From Aldersonia kunmingensis (GTDB lineage Bacteria > Actinomycetota > Actinomycetes > Mycobacteriales > Mycobacteriaceae): a stretch of 42,266 nucleotides of DNA. Location: NCBI RefSeq assembly GCF_001646865.1, contig NZ_LRRB01000104.1, positions 1 to 42,266 of the forward strand, in the 5' to 3' direction. Positions 18,784-27,170 of the stretch are shown here, piece after piece. Within the stretch, counting starts at the first letter, position 1. Each line of letters opens with the position of its first letter. Made by a program: the position numbers and the translations under genes. Below the pieces are notes generated by a model that was not told the origin of the DNA, made no database searches, and was given only the letters and a program-made list of their open reading frames with translations.

Positions 18784-19647
18784 TCAGCGGGCCTGCGGCA
18801 GCTTGTGTGCACCACGCTTGGGCGCGTGCGCCGACGGTGGCGGCACCATCGGCCCGATGTCCCCATCCGGCGCTTCGTCGAGGTCCACCATCACCGGCGC
18901 ATGGTCGCTCGGGCCGGTCCCCTTGCGCGCCTGGCGATCGATCCACGCCGCGCGTACCCGCTCCGCGACCGGGGCACCTGCGAGAACGAGATCGATCCGC
19001 ATTCCGAGGTCCTTGTGGAACATCCCGGCGCGGTAGTCCCAGTAACTGAACACCCGCTCGTCGGGCCAGCGATCCCGCACGACATCGCGGAGGCCGAGGT
19101 CGTGCAGCGCAGCGAGCGCCGCCCGCTCGGGCGGGGTGACATGGGTCTGCCCGATGTAAGCATCGGGATCGAACACGTCGGCATCGGTAGGAGCGATGTT
19201 CATGTCGCCGCACACCAGCACCTCGTCCGGCCCTGACTCGACATCCGCGCGCAGCTTGTCCAGCCACTCGAGCTTGTACCGGTAATGGTCGGAATCGGGC
19301 TCGCGGCCGTTCGGCACGTACAGCGAGTGCACCCGAACGCCGCCGCACGTCGCCGACACCGCACGCGCCTCGAGATGGGGAAAGCCCGGCGCGCCAGGGA
19401 GTCCGCTGACGACATCGGTCAGACCGACCCGCGACAGGAGTGCGACGCCGTTCCACTGTGTTTCGCCATTCGCCGCGTACTCGTATCCGCGCTCGGCTAG
19501 CTGGTCGGCGAGCAGTTCGGCGAAGGCCTCGTTGCCGAGCTTGGTTTCCTGCAGACAGACGACGTCCGGGGCGCGCTCATCGAGCCAGGGCAGCAGGCGA
19601 GGAAGCCGCTGCTTGACGGAGTTCACATTCCAGGTCGCGACCCGCAT
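18784..19647 (-). CDS. xthA: Exodeoxyribonuclease III / AP endonuclease
   Basis: DNA-repair nuclease of the exonuclease III (EEP) family, 287 residues from ATG 19647 (MRVATWNVNSVKQR, the canonical opening). An upstream GTG at 19668 would add seven residues without homology. Catalytic blocks are in order: WNVNS, CLQETK (metal-binding Glu), SLYVPNGR, GDMNIAP (Asp-Asn), RIDLVLAG and GPSDHAPV (Asp-His). The enzyme cleaves DNA at abasic sites and removes 3' blocking groups. The C-terminal ~30 residues beyond the fold are proline- and basic-rich and probably unstructured. It lies 97 bases downstream of the metallopeptidase start and needs no functional link to its neighbours. Confidence 0.93.
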   Translation of the reverse strand: MRVATWNVNSVKQRLPRLLPWLDERAPDVVCLQETKLGNEAFAELLADQLAERGYEYAANGETQWNGVALLSRVGLTDVVSGLPGAPGFPHLEARAVSATCGGVRVHSLYVPNGREPDSDHYRYKLEWLDKLRADVESGPDEVLVCGDMNIAPTDADVFDPDAYIGQTHVTPPERAALAALHDLGLRDVVRDRWPDERVFSYWDYRAGMFHKDLGMRIDLVLAGAPVAERVRAAWIDRQARKGTGPSDHAPVMVDLDEAPDGDIGPMVPPPSAHAPKRGAHKLPQAR

Positions 19648-19679
19648 GGTGTCCACGCTAGTGGGCACCCACGAATCGG

Positions 19680-21467
19680 TCAGCTTCGCCGTGGACGCTG
19701 CGCCGCGAGCCGCACCGGCGCGTTGTCGACCCCGTAGCCGTCGTATCCGTCGAAGCGCTGCACGAACTCGAAGAACACCGAACCGACCGTGCGGGTGTAG
19801 AAGTGCACGAAATGTCCGCCGTCCCGGCCCGGCCCCCGGTCGTAGAGCAGGCTGAGGTCGCGGAGTTCGGCGACAAGGGTTTCGTCGAGGCCGAACCGCC
19901 CGCGCAGATAGTCGTAGTAGTTGTCGGGGACGGCGAGGAATTCGAGTCCGGCTCCGCGCGCCGCGCGCGCGAGTCCGATCACGTCACTGCAGCCGAACGC
20001 GACGTGCTGTGGCAACTGCGCGGCGTCGATAGCCTGCGGAGCGACGTTGAGCGGCATACGCACTGCACCGTCGTCCGTCCGCACCACCTGGCTCCGGATA
20101 AGGCCGGTCGGCCCGGGCAACTGACCGGGAGCGTCCGCCGAGAGGCCGAAAATGCCGGCGAGAAACAGCACCGCGTCGTCGGCGGTCTGCCACGGCTGCG
20201 ACAGGTTCACGTGGTCGATCCGATGCACGGCGCCCGGCGCCTCGGTCAGGCCATCGCGGAACTCGCCGACCCACGCCGGGACACCGTCGGGTGGATCGGT
20301 GACCCAGAAGAACTCGGTGCCATCGGGTGCGATCGCGGCGCCGAAGGGTTGTTCGGAGGCGTAGGTCCGCCGGTAGGCGACGGGCGCCATGAGTTCGGCG
20401 GCGCGGCGCGAGGTCGCGTCGGCGTCGGGCACCTGGAGTCCGATTGCGGCGACGTGCGGCAGTTGGTCGCGCGCCTGCTGTTCGTTGAGCACCACACGCG
20501 CCGCCCCGGCGGTCCACAACGACACCGGCTTGCTGCGATGCCTGCCGCGCGGGGTGAAGCCAAGCTGGCCCAGCAGCACCTCGACCTCGCTCGTGTCCTC
20601 GGCCTTGATCTCGACGAAGTCGAAGCCGACCGGCGGCTTCGCGTCCGTGATCGGGATGAGGTGCAGCGCGTCCTGCAGCCACAGCAACGAGCGCAGCGCG
20701 TGCACTGCGGTGGGACCGGGGTCGGTTTGCCGGAAGGTGTCGTTGAATACCTCGAGCGACAACGGGCCGTCGTAACCGGCGGCGAGCACATGCCGGACAA
20801 AGCCGGCGAGATCGAACGCGCCCTCACCTGGGAACTTGCGATGGTGCCGACTCCACGACAGCACGTCCATGCTCAACGGCTGGGCGTCGGCGAGTTGCAG
20901 GAAGAAGATCTTGTGGGCAGGAATCTGCTCGATCGCCGCTGGGTCGTGGCCACGGGAAAGGACATGGAAACTGTCCAGGCATACGCCGACGGCCGGATGG
21001 TCGGCCAGTTCCGCTATCCGCCACGCGCGCCGGTAGTCGTCGACGAAACGACCCCAGGCCAATGCCTCGTAGGCGATGCGGATCCCAAACTCCTGCGCCA
21101 GGTCACCGATCCGACGCAACTGATCGGCCGACACCTCATCCGAGTCGACGGTCGCCGTGGCGACATTGCTGCACACCAGGACCAGGTCGATACCGAGCCG
21201 CTGTGCGGTACGAAAGGTCGCGCCGGCGCGGCGGAGGTTGTCGGCAAAGGTCTCCTCGTCGACGCCTTCGAGATCGCGCAGCGGCTGATAGAGGTAAAGC
21301 TCGAGGCCGAGCCGGCCGGCGAGTGCACGGACCTCCTCCGGCGAGTGGTCGCTCGCTATGAGATCGGGCTCGAAGATCTCCACTCCATCGAACCCAGCCG
21401 CCGCGCATGCGTGCAGCTTCTCGACGAGTGATCCGGACAGCGACACGGTCGCGATCGAGGTCTGCAT
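19680..21467 (-). CDS. qsuB: 3-dehydroshikimate dehydratase fused to HPPD-like domain (QsuB/QuiC1 type)
   Basis: Converts 3-dehydroshikimate to protocatechuate. The protein has about 595 residues from ATG 21467. Residues 1-265 form a sugar-phosphate-isomerase-like TIM barrel. The four metal ligands expected from Pseudomonas QuiC1 are all present at near-identical positions: E134 (IAYEALAWG), D165 (VGVCLDSFH), Q191 (FFLQLAD) and E239 (SLEVFND). Residues ~280-595 form a 4-hydroxyphenylpyruvate dioxygenase-like double domain. Its possible iron ligands are also kept: H near 418 (RIDHVNL), H near 487 (QHVAFG) and E near 566 (FFEFVQRF). The fusion is known in Corynebacterium and Pseudomonas, where the second domain's role is unclear. 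It is transcribed divergently from a TetR gene, with a shared operator in the 37-base gap. Confidence 0.93.
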   Translation of the reverse strand: MQTSIATVSLSGSLVEKLHACAAAGFDGVEIFEPDLIASDHSPEEVRALAGRLGLELYLYQPLRDLEGVDEETFADNLRRAGATFRTAQRLGIDLVLVCSNVATATVDSDEVSADQLRRIGDLAQEFGIRIAYEALAWGRFVDDYRRAWRIAELADHPAVGVCLDSFHVLSRGHDPAAIEQIPAHKIFFLQLADAQPLSMDVLSWSRHHRKFPGEGAFDLAGFVRHVLAAGYDGPLSLEVFNDTFRQTDPGPTAVHALRSLLWLQDALHLIPITDAKPPVGFDFVEIKAEDTSEVEVLLGQLGFTPRGRHRSKPVSLWTAGAARVVLNEQQARDQLPHVAAIGLQVPDADATSRRAAELMAPVAYRRTYASEQPFGAAIAPDGTEFFWVTDPPDGVPAWVGEFRDGLTEAPGAVHRIDHVNLSQPWQTADDAVLFLAGIFGLSADAPGQLPGPTGLIRSQVVRTDDGAVRMPLNVAPQAIDAAQLPQHVAFGCSDVIGLARAARGAGLEFLAVPDNYYDYLRGRFGLDETLVAELRDLSLLYDRGPGRDGGHFVHFYTRTVGSVFFEFVQRFDGYDGYGVDNAPVRLAAQRPRRS

Positions 21468-21473
21468 CACTCG

Positions 21474-21493
21474 AATGTACCAATTAGTTAATT
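21474..21493. promoter_or_regulatory. Operator in the qsuB/TetR divergent promoter
   Basis: On the minus strand this reads ACTAATTGGTACATT (21488-21474). It matches ACTAGTTCGTACATT at 22296-22310 before the dehydrogenase gene at 13 of 15 positions. The AT-rich palindrome AATTA/TAATT (21482-21493) overlaps it. The gap between the two divergent starts is only 37 bases, so one bound regulator would cover both promoters. Confidence 0.6.
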
Positions 21494-21504
21494 AGCGAAC
21501 AAGG

Positions 21505-22194
21505 GTGGCGCGACCGGAACTGCGGGCGAGCGCAGTAAGCTCATCCGCCGTGGCCGCAAAGCCGAAAGCCGAACTCCTGCGCGACGCCGAGCGCACCCGC
21601 GCCGAGTTGCTGGCGATCGCTACCGAGGTGTTCGCCGAGTCCGGCTACTCCGGCGCCCGGGTGGACGAGATCGCCGAGCGCACCCGCACCACTAAGCGGA
21701 TGATCTACTACTACTTCGGCGGCAAAGAGGGCCTCTACCTGGCCGTTCTCGAGAATGCATATCGCGGCATCCGTGAGGCCGAGCAGAAGCTGAAGGTCGA
21801 TCATCGCGATCCCGTCGAGGCCATCCGGCGTCTCGCCGAGGTCACCTTCGACCATCACATCGCCCACGACGAGTTCATCCGGCTGGTCTCGATCGAGAAC
21901 ATCCACCGCGGCGAGTTCATCCGGAAGCTCGCCGACCTGCCGGAACTGTCGGCGCCGGCCACCTCGCTGCTCGACGAGATCCTGCGCGACGGTCGTGATG
22001 CCGGGGTGTTCCGTGAAGACGTGGTCGCCCTCGATGTCCACCTCGTGATCAGCTCGTATTGCGTGTTCCAGGTAGCGAACCAGTTCACCTTCGGATACCT
22101 CTTCGACGTCGACCTGACCGAGACGTCTCAGCGCGCCCACCTGCGCAGAATGCTCGGCGACATGGTCGTCGGCTGGCTAACCAACCGGGCCTGA
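21505..22194 (+). CDS. TetR family transcriptional regulator (shikimate/protocatechuate locus)
   Basis: Regulator of up to 229 residues. The start is uncertain: GTG 21505 has no well-spaced ribosome site but could be leaderless behind the AT-rich box; GTG 21550 would give 214 residues beginning before AAKPKAELL. The DNA-binding domain is clear: RTRAELLAIATEVFAESGYS, then ARVDEIAERTRTTKRMIYYYF and GGKEGLY. The C-terminal domain has a conserved HDEFIRLVSIENIHRGEFI typical of aromatic-catabolism TetR proteins with a TetR_C ligand domain. Divergent placement from qsuB, and matching operators before qsuB and the dehydrogenase, make it the likely local repressor, relieved by a pathway intermediate. 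Confidence 0.9.
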   Translation: MARPELRASAVSSSAVAAKPKAELLRDAERTRAELLAIATEVFAESGYSGARVDEIAERTRTTKRMIYYYFGGKEGLYLAVLENAYRGIREAEQKLKVDHRDPVEAIRRLAEVTFDHHIAHDEFIRLVSIENIHRGEFIRKLADLPELSAPATSLLDEILRDGRDAGVFREDVVALDVHLVISSYCVFQVANQFTFGYLFDVDLTETSQRAHLRRMLGDMVVGWLTNRA

Positions 22195-22198
22195 ATCC

Positions 22199-22213
22199 CG
22201 GCGCCTCGCGCCG
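22199..22213 (+). terminator. Short GC hairpin after the TetR gene
   Basis: CGGCGC (22199-22204) and GCGCCG (22208-22213) pair around CTC, five bases after the TetR stop. No T-run follows. It may reduce read-through into the downstream operon, which has its own promoter. Confidence 0.3.
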
Positions 22214-22252
22214 AACCGGTCAATCGACCGAGATCTCGATCACACTTTTGCC

Positions 22253-22310
22253 TTGACGCGGCGTGGCGCACGGTGCTGTACTGCTTTCTGAACGTACTAG
22301 TTCGTACATT
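22253..22310 (+). promoter_or_regulatory. Promoter and operator of the shikimate/pca operon
   Basis: TTGACG (22253-22258) is a good -35, and TGTACT (22277-22282) 18 bases later is a possible -10. The imperfect palindrome from GAACGTAC to TTCGTAC (22290-22307, 7 of 9 pairs) would then cover the start of transcription, as expected for a repressor site. Its right part, ACTAGTTCGTACATT, matches the element at 21474-21488. A ribosome site GGAGAG (22313-22318) follows before ATG 22325. Confidence 0.55.
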
Positions 22311-22324
22311 ACGGAGAGTGGCTC

Positions 22325-23197
22325 ATGAACCAGCGCCCCACCGGCTACGTCGTCGGATTGATCGGCACCGGCGTCGGCCCGTCACTGACCCCGGCCCTGC
22401 ACATGGCCGAGGGTCGGGCCCACGGTCTGGACTACGTCTACCGGACCCTCGACCTCGACGCCCTGAACGTAGCCCCCACCCGCGTCGGCGAGATCCTCGA
22501 CTGGGCGCGCACTCTCGGCTACAACGCCGTGAACGTCACCCACCCGTGCAAGCAGATCGTGCTGCCGCATCTGGACCGGATCGATCCTGTCGCCGCCGCG
22601 ATCGGCGCCGTCAACACCGTGCTCTTCACCGCCGACGGTCTGGTCGGCCACAACACCGACACCACCGGCTTCGCCAGCGGATTCGTCGAAGGCCTGCCCG
22701 ACGCCGCACTCGATCACGTCGTACTGGTCGGTGCCGGCGGCGCGGGCACCGCCGTCGCCGACGCACTCCTGCGACTCGGCGCCGGGCACCTCACCGTCGT
22801 CGACGTCGACATCGACAAAGCCACCGCACTCGTCGCCGGACTGGCGCAGCGCCACCCGCTCGCCCACATCGACGCCTCATCGTTCGACAAGCTGTCGGTG
22901 CTGCTCCCCGCCGCCGACGGCGTCGTCCACGCGACACCGATGGGCATGGCCGAACACCCCGGCATCGCCTTCGATCCCGCTCTCCTGCACCCGCACCTGT
23001 GGGTCGCCGACATCGTTTACCGTCCGCTCGACACCGCGCTGCTCCAGGCCGCGCGAGCAGCAGGATGCCGGACCCTCGACGGCGGTCATATGGCCGTCTA
23101 TCAGGCCGTCGATGCATTCGCTCTGATCACCGGCATCACCCCGGACGCGGCTCGCATGTCGCGTCACTTCCGCCGACTCGTCGCAAACCCTTCCTGA
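22325..23197 (+). CDS. qsuD: Quinate/shikimate dehydrogenase (QsuD type)
   Basis: NAD(P)-dependent dehydrogenase of the shikimate dehydrogenase superfamily, 290 residues. The substrate loop is GPSLTPALHMAEG, with the S-x-T pattern typical of catabolic quinate/shikimate dehydrogenases, instead of the S-x-S of biosynthetic AroE. The catalytic Lys is in NVTHPCKQ and the catalytic Asp in GHNTDTTGF. The nucleotide fold is GAGGAGTA, followed by VVDVDIDKA, where an Asp at the end of the second strand favours NAD over NADP. NATPMG is present as HATPMGM. The product would be 3-dehydroshikimate, the substrate of the divergent dehydratase. It is first in the operon with the transporter and pca genes. 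Confidence 0.9.
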   Translation: MNQRPTGYVVGLIGTGVGPSLTPALHMAEGRAHGLDYVYRTLDLDALNVAPTRVGEILDWARTLGYNAVNVTHPCKQIVLPHLDRIDPVAAAIGAVNTVLFTADGLVGHNTDTTGFASGFVEGLPDAALDHVVLVGAGGAGTAVADALLRLGAGHLTVVDVDIDKATALVAGLAQRHPLAHIDASSFDKLSVLLPAADGVVHATPMGMAEHPGIAFDPALLHPHLWVADIVYRPLDTALLQAARAAGCRTLDGGHMAVYQAVDAFALITGITPDAARMSRHFRRLVANPS

Positions 23198-23239
23198 ACT
23201 CCGCCGCAGCCAGCAGAATTCATACCCAGGAGCCCCGAT

Positions 23240-24586
23240 ATGAGCACTGTTTCCCGACCACACCCGCAGGCGCCTCCGCAGCGAACGCCACGACGGGCGG
23301 CGCTGGCCAGCTTCATGGGCAGCGCGGTGGAGTACTACGACTTCTTCCTCTTCGGCGCTGCCGCGGCGCTGATCTTCCCGCACGTGTTCTTCCCCTCCGA
23401 CGATGACGCGGCTCTGGTCATGTCGTTCGCGACATTCGGGTTCGCCTATATCGCCCGACCGGTCGGTGCAGTCATCCTCGGTCACTTCGGTGACCGCGTC
23501 GGACGCCAACGGGTGCTGATGTTCACCCTCGTGCTGATGGGTATCTCGACCTTCATGGTCGGCTGCCTGCCCAGCTACGACAGGATCGGCTGGCTGGCTC
23601 CCGTGCTGCTGGTGCTGTGCCGATTGATGCAGGGCCTGTCCGCGGCCGGCGAACAGGCCGGCGCGAGTTCGCTGACCCTCGAACACTCCCCCGACGATCA
23701 ACGTTCCTTCTTCACCTCATGGACGTTGACCGGAACCCAGGGCGGTTTGATCCTGGCCTCGCTCATCATGATCCCGTTCATGGCGCTGCCCGATGAGGCC
23801 AAGTACAGCTGGGGCTGGCGCGTGCCGTTCTGGCTGTCCGCCGCTGTTGTGGTCGTCGCCTACTTCATTCGCCGTCAGCTGCACGAGACCCCGGAATTCA
23901 CCCAGGCCAAGGAAGCCGGCGAGATCGCGAAGATGCCGCTCGTACCGCTGCTGCGTGACCATTGGCGGGACGTGCTTCGCGTGATCCTCTGCGCGTTCAT
24001 CGCCGTCGTCTCAACGGTTTTCGCCAACCTCGCCCTCGCCTACGGCAAGAAGGTCGGTCTCGACGCGGACCTGACACTGTGGCTCGTGGTTGTGGCGAAT
24101 ATCGGTGCCCTACTCACTCAGCCGTTCTTCGGCAAGCTCGCCGACAAGATCGGCCGCAAGCCGGTCTTCATCTACGGCGCGCTGTCCTCGGCGGCACTGA
24201 TGCCGTTCTACATGATCTCCATGAGCCAGGGGAATCACCTGATCACGTTCGCCCTCGCCGTCGCCACCTTCTCGTGCGGCTACGCAGCGGCCAACGCGGT
24301 GTGGCCCTCGTTCTACGGCGAGATGTTCTCCACCCGGGTCCGCTTCTCCGGCATGGCAATCGGCACCCAGCTCGGCTTCCTGATGGCTGGTTTCGCACCG
24401 TCGATCGTCACCGCGCTCGGCGGCGTCCGGGAAGGCGGCTGGACCGTCATCAGCCTCTTCACCGCCGTCATCTGCCTCATTGCCGCGGCCGCCGCGCTGA
24501 CCGCGCGAGAGACCAAGGACGTGCCCACCGCACAGCTCGGCCTGCGCAAAGACGCCGTCGCCCCAAAAGAGCTTGTCCTCCAGTAG
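23240..24586 (+). CDS. MHS-family MFS transporter, probable shikimate/aromatic acid importer
   Basis: Metabolite:H+ symporter of 448 residues with 12 membrane segments. Diagnostic features are the N-terminal ALASFMGSAVEYYDFFLFG, loop 2-3 GHFGDRVGRQRVL, RLMQGLSAAGEQAGAS after TM4, and loop 8-9 GKLADKIGRKPVF. The family includes the shikimate carrier ShiA, the alpha-ketoglutarate carrier KgtP and proline/betaine carriers. Its position between the dehydrogenase and pcaH makes shikimate, quinate or protocatechuate the probable substrate. It starts 42 bases after qsuD, with CAGGAG upstream, and ends 39 bases before pcaH, consistent with one transcript. Confidence 0.9.
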   Translation: MSTVSRPHPQAPPQRTPRRAALASFMGSAVEYYDFFLFGAAAALIFPHVFFPSDDDAALVMSFATFGFAYIARPVGAVILGHFGDRVGRQRVLMFTLVLMGISTFMVGCLPSYDRIGWLAPVLLVLCRLMQGLSAAGEQAGASSLTLEHSPDDQRSFFTSWTLTGTQGGLILASLIMIPFMALPDEAKYSWGWRVPFWLSAAVVVVAYFIRRQLHETPEFTQAKEAGEIAKMPLVPLLRDHWRDVLRVILCAFIAVVSTVFANLALAYGKKVGLDADLTLWLVVVANIGALLTQPFFGKLADKIGRKPVFIYGALSSAALMPFYMISMSQGNHLITFALAVATFSCGYAAANAVWPSFYGEMFSTRVRFSGMAIGTQLGFLMAGFAPSIVTALGGVREGGWTVISLFTAVICLIAAAAALTARETKDVPTAQLGLRKDAVAPKELVLQ

Positions 24587-24625
24587 GACCGGTCCCCTCG
24601 GATTCCAGATTCCCGGAGCAGTGAT

Positions 24626-25420
24626 ATGACCCGCACCATCAACACCAACCCGGACAGCGCGTCGGCCAGCCAGGCCGATCTGAACGCCGAGATCGAGGCG
24701 ATCGAGGCCGGCTACCAGCAAGCTGGGATTGAAGAGACCCAGCCGCGCCTCGACTACCCTCCGTACCGCAGCAGCCTCCTGCGCCATCCCACCAAGGACC
24801 TGCACCACGCGGACCCGGAGACACTCGAACTCTGGACACCCGTGTTCGGCGCGCGCGACGTGCACAAGCTGGAATCGGATCTCACGATTCAGCACAATGG
24901 CGAGCCGATCGGCGAGCGCGCGGTGGTAACCGGACGCATCGTCGACGGCGAGGGACATCCGATCCGCGGCCAGCTCGTCGAGATCTGGCAAGCCAATGCC
25001 GCTGGCCGCTACGTGCACCAGCGCGATCAGCACCCGGCGCCGCTAGACCCCAATTTCACCGGTGTCGGACGCTGCCTGACCGACGACGACGGCTGGTACC
25101 GCTTCACGACCATCAAGCCGGGACCGTACCCGTGGAAGAACCATCGCAACGCGTGGCGACCGGCGCATATCCACTTCTCGCTGTTCGGAACCGAATTCAC
25201 TCAGCGGATGATCACGCAGATGTACTTCCCCGGCGATCCACTGTTCGCGCTGGACCCGATCTACCAGTCGATCACCGATCAGAAGGCCCGCGACCGGCTC
25301 GTCGCGAGCTACGACCACGACGTGACCACCCACGAATGGTGCACGGGCTACCGTTGGGACATCGTGCTCACCGGATCGAATCGCACCGTCTTCGAAAACG
25401 CTGAGGGAGAGGCGCGATGA
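24626..25420 (+). CDS. pcaH: Protocatechuate 3,4-dioxygenase beta subunit
   Basis: Iron-bearing subunit of protocatechuate 3,4-dioxygenase, 264 residues. It performs intradiol cleavage of protocatechuate to 3-carboxy-cis,cis-muconate. The N-terminal part contains DYPPYRSSLLRHPTKDL and VTGRIVDGEGHPIRGQLVEIW, hallmarks of the family. The four non-haem iron ligands are all recognisable: Y129 (GRYVH), Y168 (GPYPW), H181 and H183 (RPAHIHFSLFG). Each is offset by 21 from the Pseudomonas numbering. Its end overlaps pcaG by ATGA. It is catalytic only with PcaG. Confidence 0.97.
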   Translation: MTRTINTNPDSASASQADLNAEIEAIEAGYQQAGIEETQPRLDYPPYRSSLLRHPTKDLHHADPETLELWTPVFGARDVHKLESDLTIQHNGEPIGERAVVTGRIVDGEGHPIRGQLVEIWQANAAGRYVHQRDQHPAPLDPNFTGVGRCLTDDDGWYRFTTIKPGPYPWKNHRNAWRPAHIHFSLFGTEFTQRMITQMYFPGDPLFALDPIYQSITDQKARDRLVASYDHDVTTHEWCTGYRWDIVLTGSNRTVFENAEGEAR

Positions 25421-25971
25421 GTCTCATGATTGCCACCCCGGGACAGACGATCGGCCCGTTCTACGGTTACGCCCTCCCCTTCGAACGCGGCGACGAACTC
25501 GTTCCGCCGCAGTCGCCCGGTTCGATTCGCTTCCACGGCACCGTGACCGACGGCGACGGCAAGCCCGTGCCTGATGCGATGCTGGAGATCTGGCAGGCCG
25601 ACGCCGACGGTGAGATTTCCCGGTCACCCGGATCGCTGCATCGCGACGGTTGGACATTCACCGGCTTCGGCCGCGCATCCACCGACGACGCCGGTCATTT
25701 CAGCTTCACCACGGTCCAACCGGGCCCTACCGAGCCCGGCAAGGCGCCGTTCATCATGGTCACCGTTTTCGGCCGCGGACTGCTCAACCGGCTGTTCACC
25801 CGCGCGTACGTGCCGGGCGATGGTGTGGCGAATGATCCTCTACTGCAGTCTCTTCCGGAGGAGCGCCGCAACACCCTCATCGCGGAACGCGACGAGCAGG
25901 GTCTGCGGTTCGATATCCGACTGCAGGGCGAGGACGAGACGGTGTTCCTGCGCTACCCCGGGCACGAATGA
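25417..25971 (+). CDS. pcaG: Protocatechuate 3,4-dioxygenase alpha subunit
   Basis: Partner subunit of the dioxygenase, 184 residues, which forms part of the substrate pocket but carries no iron. The opening ATPGQTIGPFYGYALPF is typical, followed by GTVTDGDGKPVPDAMLEIWQAD, the same strand pair seen in PcaH. FTGFGRASTDDAGHFSFTT and FGRGLLNRLFTRAYVPGD complete the fold. As expected for an alpha subunit, the ligand tyrosines and histidines of PcaH are absent (GPTEPGKAPFIMVTVFG). It is coupled by ATGA overlaps to pcaH upstream and pcaB downstream, with no intergenic space. Confidence 0.96.
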   Translation: MSLMIATPGQTIGPFYGYALPFERGDELVPPQSPGSIRFHGTVTDGDGKPVPDAMLEIWQADADGEISRSPGSLHRDGWTFTGFGRASTDDAGHFSFTTVQPGPTEPGKAPFIMVTVFGRGLLNRLFTRAYVPGDGVANDPLLQSLPEERRNTLIAERDEQGLRFDIRLQGEDETVFLRYPGHE

Positions 25972-27170
25972 GCGATCTGTTGTGGCCGGGAGACCACCGC
26001 GCCGGCGCGCTGCTGAGCGACGGGGCGTATCTCGACGCGCTGGTAGCGGTTGAGAACGCGTGGCTCGCAGTGCTTGTCGACTCCGCCGTGGCACCTACCG
26101 CCGCGACAGCCGATCTGACCGGTCTGGTCGGCGCGGAAGACGTCGCTGCGCTTGCCGAAGGGGCTGAGCAGGATGGCAACCCGGTCTCGGGCCTCGTGGC
26201 GCTCCTGCGCGATCGGGCCGGCGATGAGCCCGCGAGGTGGCTCCACCGAGGCCTCACCAGCCAGGACGTCGTCGACACCGCCCTCCTGCTGTGCTTGCGC
26301 GACGCGCTGGATGTCGTGGCCGCCCGGCTCGTCACGCAGGTCCAGGCATTGCTCGGCTTGATCGAAAAGCACCGGGACGCACCGATACTCGCGCACACGC
26401 TGACGCAGCCGGCGTTGCCGACCACAGCAGGTCGCAAGTTCTCGGTGTGGTTGCAGAGCATCCTCGACGCTGCCGACGCGCTCGAGGCGGTGGTCCCGCT
26501 GCCGGTTCAGGTGGGCGGTGCTGCGGGAACGTTGGCCGCCGGTACCGAACTGAGTGGTTCTGCGGCCGCAGCGGTCTCGCTGGCCGACGCGTTGGCCGAC
26601 CGCCTCGGATTGGCTCGTGCGCATCCGTGGCACACGAGCCGAGCAGCTGTGACGCGCATCGGGGATGCACTCGTCACGTGCACGGACGCCTGGGGCCACG
26701 TCGCCAACGACATCTCGGTGGGTGCTCGCGCGGAGATCGGCGAGTTCGCCGAAGGGTCCGGTGGCAGCTCATCGACCATGCCGCACAAGAACAATCCCGT
26801 CCTCACCGTGTTGCTGCGCCGGGCGGCACTCGCCGCGCCCGGCCTCGGTGCCACGCTGCATGCCGCGTCCGCGGCGAGCCTCGATGAGCGCACCGACGGC
26901 GGATGGCATGCCGAGTGGGCAACGCTGCGAACGCTGGCACGGCGGACCGTCGTCGCCGCGGACCAGGCCGCAGATCTGCTCGCGAACCTGCGCTTCGATA
27001 CCGCACGCGCCGCAGCGAATCTTGAAGCGGCACACGGGATTTTGGCGGAGCAGCAGACGATGGCCGGGTTGACCGGCAGGCCACCCACGGCGTCGTACCT
27101 CGGTGCCACCGACCTCCTTGTCGAAACCGCCGTCGAACGCGGCCGGAACTATCTGAAGGGGAGCTCGTGA
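25968..27170 (+). CDS. pcaB: 3-carboxy-cis,cis-muconate cycloisomerase
   Basis: Lactonises 3-carboxy-cis,cis-muconate to gamma-carboxymuconolactone. It has 400 residues in the fumarase/aspartase superfamily. The conserved superfamily signature is GSSSTMPHKNNPVL at about residues 264-277, and the N-terminal HRGLTSQDVVDTALLLCLRD holds the second conserved region. LPLQV-like substrate contacts appear as VVPLPVQVGGAAGT. It is somewhat shorter than the ~450-residue Pseudomonas enzyme, as is usual in actinobacteria. It starts in an ATGA overlap with pcaG and ends in a GTGA overlap with pcaC. Confidence 0.94.
   Translation: MSDLLWPGDHRAGALLSDGAYLDALVAVENAWLAVLVDSAVAPTAATADLTGLVGAEDVAALAEGAEQDGNPVSGLVALLRDRAGDEPARWLHRGLTSQDVVDTALLLCLRDALDVVAARLVTQVQALLGLIEKHRDAPILAHTLTQPALPTTAGRKFSVWLQSILDAADALEAVVPLPVQVGGAAGTLAAGTELSGSAAAAVSLADALADRLGLARAHPWHTSRAAVTRIGDALVTCTDAWGHVANDISVGARAEIGEFAEGSGGSSSTMPHKNNPVLTVLLRRAALAAPGLGATLHAASAASLDERTDGGWHAEWATLRTLARRTVVAADQAADLLANLRFDTARAAANLEAAHGILAEQQTMAGLTGRPPTASYLGATDLLVETAVERGRNYLKGSS

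Noticed and set aside
19803-21431. 542-codon plus-strand frame
   Set aside because: Antisense of the dehydratase-HPPD fusion, whose metal ligands are all conserved on the minus strand.
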